A DNA stretch of 64,000 bases. Source: Flagellimonas marinaquae (lineage in GTDB: Bacteria > Bacteroidota > Bacteroidia > Flavobacteriales > Flavobacteriaceae). Under the pieces are notes generated by a model, which had not been told where the DNA came from, ran no database searches, and was given only the letters and a program-made list of their open reading frames with translations. Below, piece after piece: positions 25,777 through 34,355 of this stretch. The DNA lies in assembly GCF_003992675.1 (NCBI RefSeq), contig NZ_RZMZ01000015.1, positions 682,001-746,000 of the forward strand. The letters are read 5' to 3'. How positions within the stretch are numbered: position 1 is the stretch's first letter; each line of letters begins with the position of its first letter. The translations under genes were made by a program, and so were the position numbers.

Positions 25777-26727
25777 TTACTTTTTTACCAGTCCTAGTTC
25801 AATCAATCGCTCGTGCAAATACTCCCCAGCGGTAATATCCGCAAATGCTTTTGGGTGTTCTTCGTCAATGCAATTTTCCAGACAATTCAGGGGCATATCG
25901 CTCACGGGGTGCATAAAGAACGGCACAGAGTAGCGGGAGGTGCCCCAAAGCTCTCTTGGAGGATTCACCACTTGGTGTATGGTAGACTTCAATTTATTAT
26001 TGGAAAGCCTTGACAACATATCGCCCACATTGATCATCAATTGGTCGGGTTGTGCAATGGCGTCCACCCAATTGCCTTGGTGGTCCTTTACTTGGAGTCC
26101 CTTTCCGTGGGCGCCCATCAGCAAAGTAATCAAGTTGATATCGCCATGCGCTGCCGCCCTCACGGCATTTTTGGGTTCCTCGGTAATGGGCGGGTAGTGG
26201 ATGGGCCTCAAAATGGAGTTTCCATTTTTGATGTAGTCATCAAAATAAGTTTCCTCCAGGTCCAAATGGAGTGCCAAGGCTCGGAGCACGTATTTAGCTG
26301 TTTTTTCCAACATTTTATAGGTTTCCTTGCCTACCTCGTTGAAATCGGGGAGCTCCTCCACGATAACATTATCGGGATATTCCGCCTTCAAAGTCGGATT
26401 GTCTTCCACATATTGTCCAAAATGCCAAAATTCTTTAAGGTCACCTTCTTTTTTGCCTTTGGCGTGCTCTTTTCCGAAGGAAGTATAGCCGCGCTGCCCT
26501 CCAATACCTTCAATCTCGTATTTATCCTTGACCTCTTGTGGGAGGTTGAAGAATTTTTTGATTTCCTTGTAGAGATTGTCCACCAACTCATCTGAAAGGA
26601 AATGTCCGCTCAATGCGACAAAACCTATGTCTTCGAAAGCAGAACCTATTTCTTTTACAAATTTTTCTTTTCGTTTTGAATCGCCCGAGACAAAATCGCT
26701 CAGGTCCACGCTTGGAATCGCACTCAT
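25777..26727 (-). CDS. 2-oxoglutarate/Fe(II) oxygenase, isopenicillin N synthase family
   Basis: A 316-residue IPNS-like non-haem iron oxygenase. The N-terminal DIOX_N domain starts with IPSVDLSDF. The iron ligands are His and Asp in AAHGDINLITLL and His in KSTIHQVVNP, and the 2-oxoglutarate-binding pair is Arg-x-Ser in SRYSVPFFMHP. It should use O2 to oxidise a small molecule; substrate unknown. First gene of an operon with the SUI1 factor. Divergent from the E1 gene. Confidence 0.9.
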   Translation of the reverse strand: MSAIPSVDLSDFVSGDSKRKEKFVKEIGSAFEDIGFVALSGHFLSDELVDNLYKEIKKFFNLPQEVKDKYEIEGIGGQRGYTSFGKEHAKGKKEGDLKEFWHFGQYVEDNPTLKAEYPDNVIVEELPDFNEVGKETYKMLEKTAKYVLRALALHLDLEETYFDDYIKNGNSILRPIHYPPITEEPKNAVRAAAHGDINLITLLMGAHGKGLQVKDHQGNWVDAIAQPDQLMINVGDMLSRLSNNKLKSTIHQVVNPPRELWGTSRYSVPFFMHPVSDMPLNCLENCIDEEHPKAFADITAGEYLHERLIELGLVKK

Positions 26728-26838
26728 ATCGTCATCTTTGATGTAGGGTCAAAAATAAGGAATTAAGCTGAGGGTTTTGGAATTTTTGAATGGTTTTGAA
26801 CGCCTTTTTACTACTTTTAGCACACCTAATTTTTTGAT

Positions 26839-28818
26839 ATGATGTATCATGTGGGCAACTTGGAACCAGAAAAGTTGCTGGAACTGTACAAAGGAATGTT
26901 GAAGCCTCGAATGATAGAGGAAAAAATGTTGATTCTCCTCCGTCAGGGCAGAATATCCAAATGGTTTAGCGGCATTGGCCAAGAGGCCATTTCCGTGGGT
27001 GTGACCCATGCCTTAAAAACCAGTGAGTATATTCTGCCCATGCACCGGAATTTGGGAGTCTTCACTTCTCGAAATATTCCATTGCATCGTCTTTTTGCGC
27101 AATGGCAGGGCAAGCAGAGCGGTTTTACACAAGGTAGGGACCGAAGCTTCCATTTTGGAACCCAGGAATACAAGATCGTTGGTATGATTTCGCACCTAGG
27201 GCCACAACTTGGGGTGGCCGATGGCATTGCCTTGGCCGATATGCTACGCAGAAAAAAGCGAGTGACCGCTGTGTTCACGGGAGAAGGAGCAACCAGTGAA
27301 GGAGATTTCCACGAAGCGCTCAATGTAGCCTCAGTATGGAATCTTCCTGTGCTTTTTTGCATCGAAAATAACGGCTACGGACTGTCTACGGCCACCAACG
27401 AACAATACAATTGCGAGCATTTGGCGGATAGGGCCAAAGGCTACGGTATTGAATCGCGAATTATTGATGGCAACAATATTTTGGAAGTGTTTGCCAAGGT
27501 AGATGAGTTGTGCAAGGCCATCAGGAGAAGGCCGCGCCCAGTACTTTTGGAGTTCAAGACCTTCCGGATGCGCGGACACGAGGAGGCCAGTGGCACCAAG
27601 TATGTTCCGGACAAATTGATGAAGGAATGGGCCAAAAAAGACCCCATTGCCAACTACGAAGCATTTTTGCTTGAAGAAGGTTTGATTTCCCAAGAGGTAA
27701 TTGATGCGATAAAGGACGAAATCAGTGAGGAAATCAATGCTAATTTGCAAATGGCTTTTGATGAACCTGAAATTTCATCAAATGAAACAAAAGAGTTAAA
27801 AGAGGTGTACCATGATTTTGATTATCAAATAATTGAACCTAAATCAAACACAAAGGAAGAGCTACGTTTTGTCGATGCCATTTCGCAAGGTTTGGAGCAA
27901 TCCATGTACCGTCATAACGAACTCATCATAATGGGACAGGATGTGGCGGAATACGGCGGTGTCTTTAAAATTACCGAAGGTTTTGTGCCCAAGTTTGGGC
28001 GGAGCCGTGTACGGAATACGCCCATTTGTGAATCCGCAATTGTCTCTACTGCCATGGGTCTTTCCATAAATGGAATGAAGGCCGTTGTGGAAATGCAGTT
28101 TGCCGATTTTGTGAGTTCTGGGTTCAATCCGATTGTCAATTATCTGGCCAAAACACATTATCGTTGGAATGAAAAAGCAGACGTCGTGATACGAATGCCC
28201 TGCGGAGGAGGGGTAGGTGCAGGTCCGTTCCATTCACAGACCAACGAGGCCTGGTTTACCAAAACTCCCGGGCTTAAGGTGGTATACCCCGCTTTTCCCG
28301 ATGATGCCAAGGGACTTTTGAATACCGCGATCAATGACCCCAATCCCGTATTGTTCTTTGAACATAAAGGATTATACCGAAGCGTGAAGGGTGATGTGTC
28401 CACCGATTACTACACACTTCCCTTTGGTAAGGCAAAATTGCTTCGGAAAGGTGATGCGATTACAGTAGTGACATATGGCGCTGGAGTGCACTGGGCTTTG
28501 GAAACATTGGAAAACTACCCAGAAATTGATGCCGACCTGATAGATCTGCGCACGCTTCAACCTTTGGATACCGAAGCAATCTATGATTCGGTCAAAAAAA
28601 CAGGGAAACTCATCATACTGCAGGAAGACACCCTTTTTGGCGGAATAGCCAGCGATATTTCGGCCTTGGTCATGGAAAATTGTTTTGAATATTTGGATGC
28701 GCCCGTAAAGCGAGTAGGTAGCTTGGAGACTCCTGTTCCATTTGCTAAAGCGCTAGAAAACAAGTATTTGCCAAAAAGTAGGTTTGCGTCCGAATTATTG
28801 GAATTATATCACTATTAA
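26839..28818 (+). CDS. 2-oxoacid dehydrogenase E1, fused alpha and beta subunits
   Basis: A 659-residue fusion. Residues about 10-320 are E1-alpha, with thiamine-diphosphate motif GEGATSEGDF...ENN (near 155-186) and the phosphorylation-loop region RMRGHEEASGTKYVP. After a linker at about 320-345, E1-beta runs to the end (GQDVAEYGGVFKITEGF, ESAIVSTAMGLS, EDTLFGGIASDIS). It decarboxylates a branched-chain 2-oxoacid or pyruvate and hands the acyl group to E2; branched-chain is more likely by family. The single-chain alpha-beta form is usual in Bacteroidota. E2 and E3 are not in the window. Confidence 0.93.
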   Translation: MMYHVGNLEPEKLLELYKGMLKPRMIEEKMLILLRQGRISKWFSGIGQEAISVGVTHALKTSEYILPMHRNLGVFTSRNIPLHRLFAQWQGKQSGFTQGRDRSFHFGTQEYKIVGMISHLGPQLGVADGIALADMLRRKKRVTAVFTGEGATSEGDFHEALNVASVWNLPVLFCIENNGYGLSTATNEQYNCEHLADRAKGYGIESRIIDGNNILEVFAKVDELCKAIRRRPRPVLLEFKTFRMRGHEEASGTKYVPDKLMKEWAKKDPIANYEAFLLEEGLISQEVIDAIKDEISEEINANLQMAFDEPEISSNETKELKEVYHDFDYQIIEPKSNTKEELRFVDAISQGLEQSMYRHNELIIMGQDVAEYGGVFKITEGFVPKFGRSRVRNTPICESAIVSTAMGLSINGMKAVVEMQFADFVSSGFNPIVNYLAKTHYRWNEKADVVIRMPCGGGVGAGPFHSQTNEAWFTKTPGLKVVYPAFPDDAKGLLNTAINDPNPVLFFEHKGLYRSVKGDVSTDYYTLPFGKAKLLRKGDAITVVTYGAGVHWALETLENYPEIDADLIDLRTLQPLDTEAIYDSVKKTGKLIILQEDTLFGGIASDISALVMENCFEYLDAPVKRVGSLETPVPFAKALENKYLPKSRFASELLELYHY

Positions 28819-28903
28819 GTAGGCGATTTAGACCTTTTTTAATACTTTAACAACTAGAAATACGTCCCCAATCGTATATTTTTTGAACATTAACTTAATA
28901 CTT

Positions 28904-29389
28904 ATGATGAAACGATCACTTTTATTGATGACCATGATGGGCCTTTTGCTCTCATCGTGCTCCGTTTCCAAAAGCGCTAGAACGCAACGCAATCTGTTCA
29001 GCGGCACTTGGAATTTGGACAATGTGTACTACCAAAACAATTCTGGAACATTTAAATCCACCTTGTTCAACGATGCGGAGGATATCTGCTTCGAAGGCAG
29101 TCAATGGTTCTTTCGGGATAACAACAGCACTGGGCGATATACCATTGCACAGAGCTCGCTCTGCCAAGGGGGAGACCGTTTTTTTAGATGGTCCGTAGTG
29201 GAACCGGAACAAAACTATCAGAGCCAACTTCAATTCAAATTTATCGATGAAAACCGAAAGGATATTTCGGGAGGCTATGGATACCGTTTGAATATTGTTA
29301 GCCTGTCCGAGCAATCCATGACCTTAAATTCCAATGTTTCAGTGGATGGTCAGCCTGTGACCATTGTTTACGAATTCTCAAAAAGATAA
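28904..29389 (+). CDS. Lipocalin-like lipoprotein
   Basis: A 161-residue lipoprotein. ATG 28904 (MMKRSLLLMTMMGLLLSSC) gives Cys19 in lipobox LLSSC; seven codons are open upstream but break the signal. The mature part starts with LFSGTWNLDNVYYQN, the G-x-W lipocalin signature, and continues as a small beta barrel with two Cys (CFEGSQWFF and SSLCQGG) that could form a disulfide. Immediately upstream (4 bp) of the OmpA-family gene and probably co-transcribed. It is likely to bind or scaffold lipid or cell-wall-associated ligands at the outer membrane, by inference. Confidence 0.78.
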   Translation: MMKRSLLLMTMMGLLLSSCSVSKSARTQRNLFSGTWNLDNVYYQNNSGTFKSTLFNDAEDICFEGSQWFFRDNNSTGRYTIAQSSLCQGGDRFFRWSVVEPEQNYQSQLQFKFIDENRKDISGGYGYRLNIVSLSEQSMTLNSNVSVDGQPVTIVYEFSKR

Positions 29390-29393
29390 TTAG

Positions 29394-30086
29394 ATGAAAA
29401 ATATAGTTTTAAAAGGAGCGGCGGCCTTTATGGCGCTATCCATGATCATTAGTTGCGACGCCGTCAAAAATGCGAACAACACCCAAAAAGGAGCTGCCAT
29501 TGGCGCCGGTAGCGGCGCAGTAATTGGTGGTGTGATCGGTAATAACGTAGGAAAGGGTAACACCGCTTTGGGTGCCATCATCGGTGCAGTTGTAGGTGGT
29601 GCTGCCGGAGGATACATCGGTAATCGTATGGATCGTCAGGCGGAACGTATCGAAGAAGAAATCCCAGGTGCCGAAGTACAACGTGTCGGTGAAGGAATCA
29701 ACGTGACCTTTAGCGGAGAAAACGGTGTCTATTTTGATACCAATAAATCCGATATCAAGGGTGCCTCCGCCACTACCTTGGATAAATTGGCCGGCATTTT
29801 TAAAGAGTATCCCAAGACCAACATTTTAGTAGAAGGGCATACCGACAGCGATGGTGCAGCGGAATATAACATGAGCCTTTCGCAACGTAGGGCGCAGGCC
29901 GTAACCTCTTATTTGGTTTCCAAAGGTATTTCCAGTGGACGCTTTACCACCAAATGGTATGGGGAGGAGCAGCCCGTGGAAAGCAACGAAACCGCGGCGG
30001 GCAAAGCGGCAAACCGACGGGTAGAGTTGGCCATTATTGCCAGTGATGAACTGAAGGAAGAAGCCCGTGAGCAAACAGGGAATTAA
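29394..30086 (+). CDS. OmpA-family lipoprotein with glycine-zipper segment
   Basis: A 230-residue lipoprotein (lipobox MIISC, Cys21) with a glycine-zipper region (about 33-80: GAAIGAGSGAVIGGVIG, GAIIGAVVGGAAGGYIG) followed by an OmpA C-terminal domain (about 105-215) with VEGHTDSDGAAEYNMSLSQRRAQAV and KAANRRVELAI, which bind peptidoglycan. It should tether the outer membrane to the wall. Operon partner of the lipocalin-like gene; followed by a strong terminator. Confidence 0.93.
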   Translation: MKNIVLKGAAAFMALSMIISCDAVKNANNTQKGAAIGAGSGAVIGGVIGNNVGKGNTALGAIIGAVVGGAAGGYIGNRMDRQAERIEEEIPGAEVQRVGEGINVTFSGENGVYFDTNKSDIKGASATTLDKLAGIFKEYPKTNILVEGHTDSDGAAEYNMSLSQRRAQAVTSYLVSKGISSGRFTTKWYGEEQPVESNETAAGKAANRRVELAIIASDELKEEAREQTGN

Positions 30087-30110
30087 ATAATTTTATCCCG
30101 TATAAATTGA

Positions 30111-30141
30111 GAAAGGCCCGGAAAATCCGGGCCTTTTTTTA
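30111..30141 (+). terminator. Terminator after the OmpA-family gene
   Basis: AAAGGCCCGGAAAATCCGGGCCTTTTTTT: a perfect GC-rich stem with a tetraloop and a seven-T run. Confidence 0.9.
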
Positions 30142-30249
30142 TGAATGTTAAATAAACCATTAAAAGATAGTTAAGCCTCGTACGGTTTCATGAATTTTGT
30201 TTAACTTAATGGATGTCAATTCGTTAATGTTAAAATTTCACATCAGTTT

Positions 30250-30582
30250 ATGAGCCACCTAACCCAATTTACTACCAAAGAGCAACAAGCACTGGTGATG
30301 CGGGTGGAACGCAATCATAGAATGGTGCAACGGTTGAACGAAAAGTTGAAATCGTATACCCATGAACCAAAATGTCCGCGACGGTTCGAAAAGTTTTACG
30401 AATTGAACAAAAGCATCCAAAACTTCAAAAAATACGACGCCCGTATCATGTCCATCATCCGGCAACGACACCTTGACTTTGGTGACCTTGACCAAAAGGA
30501 AGTGGAAAACCACATTAATCGCTTCAAAAAATTGGAAAGTGATTTTGCCTCGTATTTATTGGAGTTGGACAAACCCCTTTAG
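30250..30582 (+). CDS. Hypothetical helical protein, 110 aa
   Basis: Not recognised. A charged, almost wholly helical protein, rich in Lys, Arg, Gln and Glu, with heptad-like patterning (about 12-50 and 65-105); no signal peptide, cysteine pair beyond a single CPRRFEK, or membrane segment. It probably forms a coiled coil or helical bundle in the cytosol. It is a single gene; normal codon use for the window. Confidence 0.6.
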   Translation: MSHLTQFTTKEQQALVMRVERNHRMVQRLNEKLKSYTHEPKCPRRFEKFYELNKSIQNFKKYDARIMSIIRQRHLDFGDLDQKEVENHINRFKKLESDFASYLLELDKPL

Positions 30583-30675
30583 AATTTCCTGATTTATTTT
30601 ATTCCAAATGGTGCGGCCATAGCGGTTTCTTTAGGAAACATACGTAATATTGCAGGGCAATTAAACCAGCTTGCT

Positions 30676-31593
30676 ATGGGAAAATCCTCAAATTCCGCCT
30701 TGGTGATCTTGGCATTCTTTGCCATCTACGTCATTTGGGGCTCAACCTATTTATTGAACAAGATCGCAGTATTGGAATTGGAGCCCTTTATGCTGGCGGG
30801 TTGCCGCTTCACCGTGGCCGGTCTTTTCATTTTTCTACTGGCAAAAATCATGGGAATCAGCCTGCACATTACCAAAAAGCAACTCTGGAACACAACTATT
30901 GCGGGCATCCTCTTTTTGAGTGTGGGGAATGGCTTTGTGGTTTGGGCATTGCAGTATGTGGATACGGGTTTTGCCGCTTTGGAGATTTCAGCACAACCAC
31001 TCATTATTTTACTGTTGATGCGTATGCTTCAGGGCAAGAAAATACAGCCCATGTCCATGGTCGGGGTACTGCTGGGAATTTTGGGCATTTACCTCTTGGT
31101 GAGTCAAAAACAGATCATTGCGCAAGAGGGGTCCATTTTAGGCATGATTACCATTTTCTTCTGTTTGATCTGTTGGGCCTACGCCAGTCTGTTTGTGGCA
31201 AAAGCCGACCTTCCCACCAATTATTTTGTAAACACAGGCTACCAAATGTTTTTTGCGGGTCTTATTTTGGGGTTGATGAGCCTTGCCTTCGGCGAGGAAT
31301 GGTCCTCACCTTTGGGCTGGAGCACCGAGGTGCAGGTGTCCATGCTGTTGCTCGTATTTTTGGGGAGCATTGTGGCCTTTACCTCTTTCAACTACCTGCT
31401 CAAAGCGGTATCACCTGAAAAAGTGGCCACCTCCACCTATGTGAATCCGATTGTGGCCCTCTTGCTTGGTTGGTATTTTTTGGATGAGCAGATTACCCTG
31501 CAATCCATAGTGGCGGCCGTAATCCTGTTAACGGGGGTGTATTTCATCAACACCAAGAAAACACTGGCCATCTTTGAGCGCTTCAAACGTTAA
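30676..31593 (+). CDS. EamA family (DMT) transporter
   Basis: A 305-residue ten-helix drug/metabolite transporter with two EamA repeats (about 10-140 and 155-295). Typical starts IYVIWGSTYLLNKIAV and, in the second repeat, ending VNPIVALLLGWYFLDEQIT. It exports metabolites or amino acids; substrate unknown. The C-terminus is short and basic. Confidence 0.92.
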   Translation: MGKSSNSALVILAFFAIYVIWGSTYLLNKIAVLELEPFMLAGCRFTVAGLFIFLLAKIMGISLHITKKQLWNTTIAGILFLSVGNGFVVWALQYVDTGFAALEISAQPLIILLLMRMLQGKKIQPMSMVGVLLGILGIYLLVSQKQIIAQEGSILGMITIFFCLICWAYASLFVAKADLPTNYFVNTGYQMFFAGLILGLMSLAFGEEWSSPLGWSTEVQVSMLLLVFLGSIVAFTSFNYLLKAVSPEKVATSTYVNPIVALLLGWYFLDEQITLQSIVAAVILLTGVYFINTKKTLAIFERFKR

Positions 31594-31658
31594 GACTGCG
31601 TTATTTGTCGAGGTATTGATACCGTTTTTTTGTATTTTCTATCGACTAAAAAATCATA

Positions 31659-32219
31659 ATGATGAAGACTACAGCAAAAATCGGGGCTTTTGTGCTACTG
31701 CTGATGACCCTTGCCTGTGCATCCAACAAGAATAGTGCAACCCCAGAAGAAATAGCCGCGCTGGACGATATGATCGAGAATCGGAATTTTGAAATTCAGG
31801 CTCTTTGGGCACAGCCCATGCCGAGCCAAGGGATGAACAGTATTGCGAATGCTGGATTGCTGCCCTTTGGAAGTACGGCCAACCGTATCGATATTACCAC
31901 AACGGGTGGATATTTCCGCATGGTAGGGGATACCGTTAAGGCGGACCTTCCGTATTTTGGTGAACGGCAAATGGGCGGACTTTATAACCAAAACAAGGCT
32001 GGAATCCAGTTTGATGGTGTGCCCAAAGAACTTTCCTTTTCGTCCAATAAAAGAGAGACCGGAAAAATTATGCGGTTTACCATCAATGACGATTTGGAGA
32101 ACTACCAAGTGTACGCACAGCTATTCCCCAATGGAAATGCCTTGTTGACCATTTCAAGTTCACATCGTAGGAACATTGGGTATCAGGGGAACGTCTCCAA
32201 GTACGAGAAAAAAGAGTAG
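31659..32219 (+). CDS. DUF4251 lipoprotein
   Basis: A 186-residue lipoprotein (lipobox MTLAC, Cys20 from the second Met) with DUF4251 (about 45-180), recognised by NFEIQALWAQPMPSQGMN near the start and the ending IDDLENYQVYAQLFPNGNALLTISS-like block (IN in this copy). DUF4251 is a Bacteroidota family of unknown function resembling BLIP-like folds. No neighbours suggest a role. Confidence 0.82.
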   Translation: MMKTTAKIGAFVLLLMTLACASNKNSATPEEIAALDDMIENRNFEIQALWAQPMPSQGMNSIANAGLLPFGSTANRIDITTTGGYFRMVGDTVKADLPYFGERQMGGLYNQNKAGIQFDGVPKELSFSSNKRETGKIMRFTINDDLENYQVYAQLFPNGNALLTISSSHRRNIGYQGNVSKYEKKE

Positions 32220-32365
32220 GGGGTCAGGTGCGTGGAAGCAGTATTTATGCACGGCATCAATATTTTAAATGCACCCATTTACTATCCAAATCCAAACCGC
32301 TTCCGCTTTCCATGATTTTGTCATAGCTTTAAGCTTTTAGAAACCAAAACAACTAAACAATTAAA

Positions 32366-33559
32366 ATGAAAATGAATCATACGACCTTCAGGTCTTTATC
32401 TATTTTACTACTTTCCATACTTGTCCTTTCCTGCAAAGGCAACACGGAAAATAAAGAAGAAGCTTCGGAAGAGAATGCCGAACCCACTACGGAAACAGCA
32501 TACACGGGAAATTTACCATTGGATAGGCTCAACCTTCCGGAAGGATTCCATATTGACACTTATGTGGAAAACTTGGAGGGAGCCCGCTCCATGGCCATGG
32601 GCCCGGACGGCACCTTGTTTGTGGGAACCCGTAACGAGGGCAAGGTCTATGCGGTCAAGGATACCGATGGGGATTACAAGGCGGACAAAACCTACACCAT
32701 TGCTACCGATTTGGAACAGCCGAACGGCGTAGCGGTAAAAGATGGCGCTCTTTATGTAGCCGCCGTAAGCCGTCTGTTCAAGTATTCGGATATTGAATCC
32801 CAGTTGGAAAATCCACAGGAACCCGAATTGATCTACGATGACTATCCCACCGAATTTCATCACGGTTGGAAGTACATCGCCTTTGGACCCGATGATAAAT
32901 TGTACGTTCCCGTAGGAGCACCCTGCAATATTTGCGACAGTGCAACGGTGGATAAACGCTATGCCTCCATTACCCGAATGGACCCCGATGGCAGCAACCG
33001 CGAAGTTATTGCCCATGGCGTCCGGAATACGGTTGGATTTACCTGGCATCCAGAAACCCAAGAACTGTGGTTTACCGATAATGGTCGGGATATGATGGGC
33101 GATGACGTACCACCTTGCGAATTGAACAAATTGACCGAAGTGGGACAGCATTTTGGATATCCCTTTTGCCATGGCGGCACTATCAAGGACCCTGAATATG
33201 GGAACCAGCGTCCCTGTTCCGATTTTGTGCCCCCGGTACAGCCACTTGGTCCGCACGTAGCACCTTTAGCCGTTAAATTTGGGCAAGGTCCAATGTTCCC
33301 CGAAGCCTATCGAGGACAAGCGCTTATCGCACAGCACGGCTCTTGGAACCGTTCGTCCAAAAAAGGGTACAGGATTATGATGGTGAAATTGGAAAATGGA
33401 AAGGCCGTAAGCTATGAGCCCTTTATTGATGGTTGGCTGGACGAGGAAGCCCAAGAGGCCTTCGGCCGCCCAGTTGATTTACTGTTCCTCAAAGATGGTT
33501 CCCTCCTCATATCGGATGACGAGGCCAATGCCATATATAGGGTGACTTACAAGGGATAA
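32366..33559 (+). CDS. PQQ-dependent sugar dehydrogenase-like lipoprotein
   Basis: A 397-residue six-bladed propeller of the soluble glucose/sorbosone dehydrogenase superfamily. The lipoprotein signal ends in LVLSC followed by KGNTENKEEASEENAE, an acidic linker. Blades carry LNLPEGFHIDTY, MGPDGTLFVGTRNEGKVY, AFGPDDKLYVPVGAPCNIC, HGVRNTVGFTWHPETQELWFTDNG and AQHGSWNRS, the set typical of the family. Two closely spaced Cys (CNIC) and other Cys could form disulfides. It should oxidise a sugar or sugar-like alcohol at the cell envelope; substrate is unknown. Confidence 0.87.
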   Translation: MKMNHTTFRSLSILLLSILVLSCKGNTENKEEASEENAEPTTETAYTGNLPLDRLNLPEGFHIDTYVENLEGARSMAMGPDGTLFVGTRNEGKVYAVKDTDGDYKADKTYTIATDLEQPNGVAVKDGALYVAAVSRLFKYSDIESQLENPQEPELIYDDYPTEFHHGWKYIAFGPDDKLYVPVGAPCNICDSATVDKRYASITRMDPDGSNREVIAHGVRNTVGFTWHPETQELWFTDNGRDMMGDDVPPCELNKLTEVGQHFGYPFCHGGTIKDPEYGNQRPCSDFVPPVQPLGPHVAPLAVKFGQGPMFPEAYRGQALIAQHGSWNRSSKKGYRIMMVKLENGKAVSYEPFIDGWLDEEAQEAFGRPVDLLFLKDGSLLISDDEANAIYRVTYKG

Positions 33560-33572
33560 ACCCCTAAAAATA

Positions 33573-33893
33573 CTAGATAAGGTACTTGGGAATGGACATT
33601 TGTTCCATTTTCCAAGTACTTTTTTTTTGGTCCTTATCGGTTACTTCTACGAAGAATAGGTCGGATTGGCTGTCTTCCGAACGGAGTTGTTCCACGGTAT
33701 AGGTACATTCTTTATAGTGGAATTCGTATTCGGTAGCCAGACCTTCCTCACTTTCCGTAATCTTTCCATTACGAAGGATCAAATTGGGTTTGGCCAGAAT
33801 ACTGTTGCTTTTGTGCCAGCATAAGTAACGGATTTCCCCCGTGTGCATACGGTCGATACGGATGGTGAACTGGCTGTCGCCGCAATAGGCCAA
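33573..33893 (-). CDS. Hypothetical protein, 106 aa, uncertain N-terminus
   Basis: Not recognised. The frame encodes a plausible small beta-rich protein (FTIRIDRMHTGEIRYLCWH, YTVEQLRSEDSQSDLFFVEV). The start is unclear: only TTG at 33893 is available, yet the frame continues upstream for nine protein-like codons (IYWRDTSIERIL) up to a stop at 33921-33923, so an atypical start or a 5' truncation is possible. Its C-terminal 15 codons double as the hairpin of the terminator for the opposite gene. Confidence 0.55.
   Translation of the reverse strand: MAYCGDSQFTIRIDRMHTGEIRYLCWHKSNSILAKPNLILRNGKITESEEGLATEYEFHYKECTYTVEQLRSEDSQSDLFFVEVTDKDQKKSTWKMEQMSIPKYLI
33582..33628 (+). terminator. Terminator of the sugar dehydrogenase gene, inside an opposing ORF
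   Basis: GTACTTGGGAATGGA-CATTTG-TTCCATTTTCCAAGTAC followed by nine T forms a stem of about 14 bp with one bulge, 23 bp after the stop at 33559. The same bases are coding on the minus strand for the C-terminus of the 106-aa ORF. Confidence 0.75.
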
Positions 33894-33988
33894 AATACGT
33901 TCAATGCTAGTGTCTCTCCAATAGATGGCTCAGTAGGTTTAAGAAGGTTTGGAGTGTTCTCGAACGGTCAAAAAATAGCTGTATTGCC

Positions 33989-34108
33989 TCAAACACGGTA
34001 TTTTTTGGTAAAGATGGCCCCGAACAACCATCCCACCATGAAAATAATCCAGCCCAACAGAATCAAACAAATAATTTGTAAGGTATTTATGGTATCAATT
34101 ATAGTCAT
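33989..34108 (-). CDS. Small single-helix membrane protein, 39 aa
   Basis: ATG at 34106-34108, stop TGA at 33989-33991. The product is MTIIDTINTLQ, a helix IICLILLGWIIFMVGWLFGAIF and the tail TKKYRV, with positive charges only at the C-terminus. The topology is that of a real single-pass small protein, similar in style to the one before ung. It is a single gene between the 106-aa ORF and the AraC-linked cluster. Function unknown. Confidence 0.55.
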   Translation of the reverse strand: MTIIDTINTLQIICLILLGWIIFMVGWLFGAIFTKKYRV

Positions 34109-34164
34109 ACTCTTTAGATTTTTATAGGCAAGCTACACAATGTGCAATAATTTTTCGCCACCAA

Positions 34165-34216
34165 TTGACGGATGCCCCTTTTGATCTGACGGATGGCCCT
34201 TCCCGATCAACGGATG
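34165..34216 (+). promoter_or_regulatory. Three ACGGATG direct repeats at exact 21-bp spacing (operator candidate)
   Basis: ACGGATG starts at 34168, 34189 and 34210, each in the context T-(G/C)-A-A/G-ACGGATG(G/C). The 21-bp step (two helical turns) is the half-site spacing known for AraC-type activators. The array lies 70-120 bp upstream of the promoter of the isochorismatase-like gene. An AraC family regulator is encoded 3.5 kb downstream (37776). The link is inferred. Confidence 0.5.
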
Positions 34217-34279
34217 CGTTTTTTGGGTCCATCAAAAGGAATTTAAAAAGGGAAAATTATCCATTCATTGGCGAAGTCC

Positions 34280-34315
34280 GTCCATTTTCCCAAAGAGGCT
34301 ATTGCCGCAACTTTG
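34280..34315 (+). promoter_or_regulatory. Promoter of the isochorismatase-like gene (GTCCATTTT / ACTTTG pair)
   Basis: GTCCATTTT at 34280 and AACTTTG ending at 34315 (TTTG at 34312), 41 bp upstream of the ATG. The same pair, with the same 32-bp offset from GTCC to TTTG, occurs upstream of the AhpD-like gene. Confidence 0.55.
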
Positions 34316-34355
34316 TTCCATCAAAATTTAAGTTTAATCAGAAAAGATAAATACC

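Noticed and set aside
32513..33256. Minus-strand open frame of 247 codons
   Set aside because: Antisense shadow of the sugar dehydrogenase propeller; no family or start context.
33843..34127. Plus-strand open frame of 94 codons
   Set aside because: It is antisense to the 39-aa membrane protein and the 106-aa ORF, with no start context.
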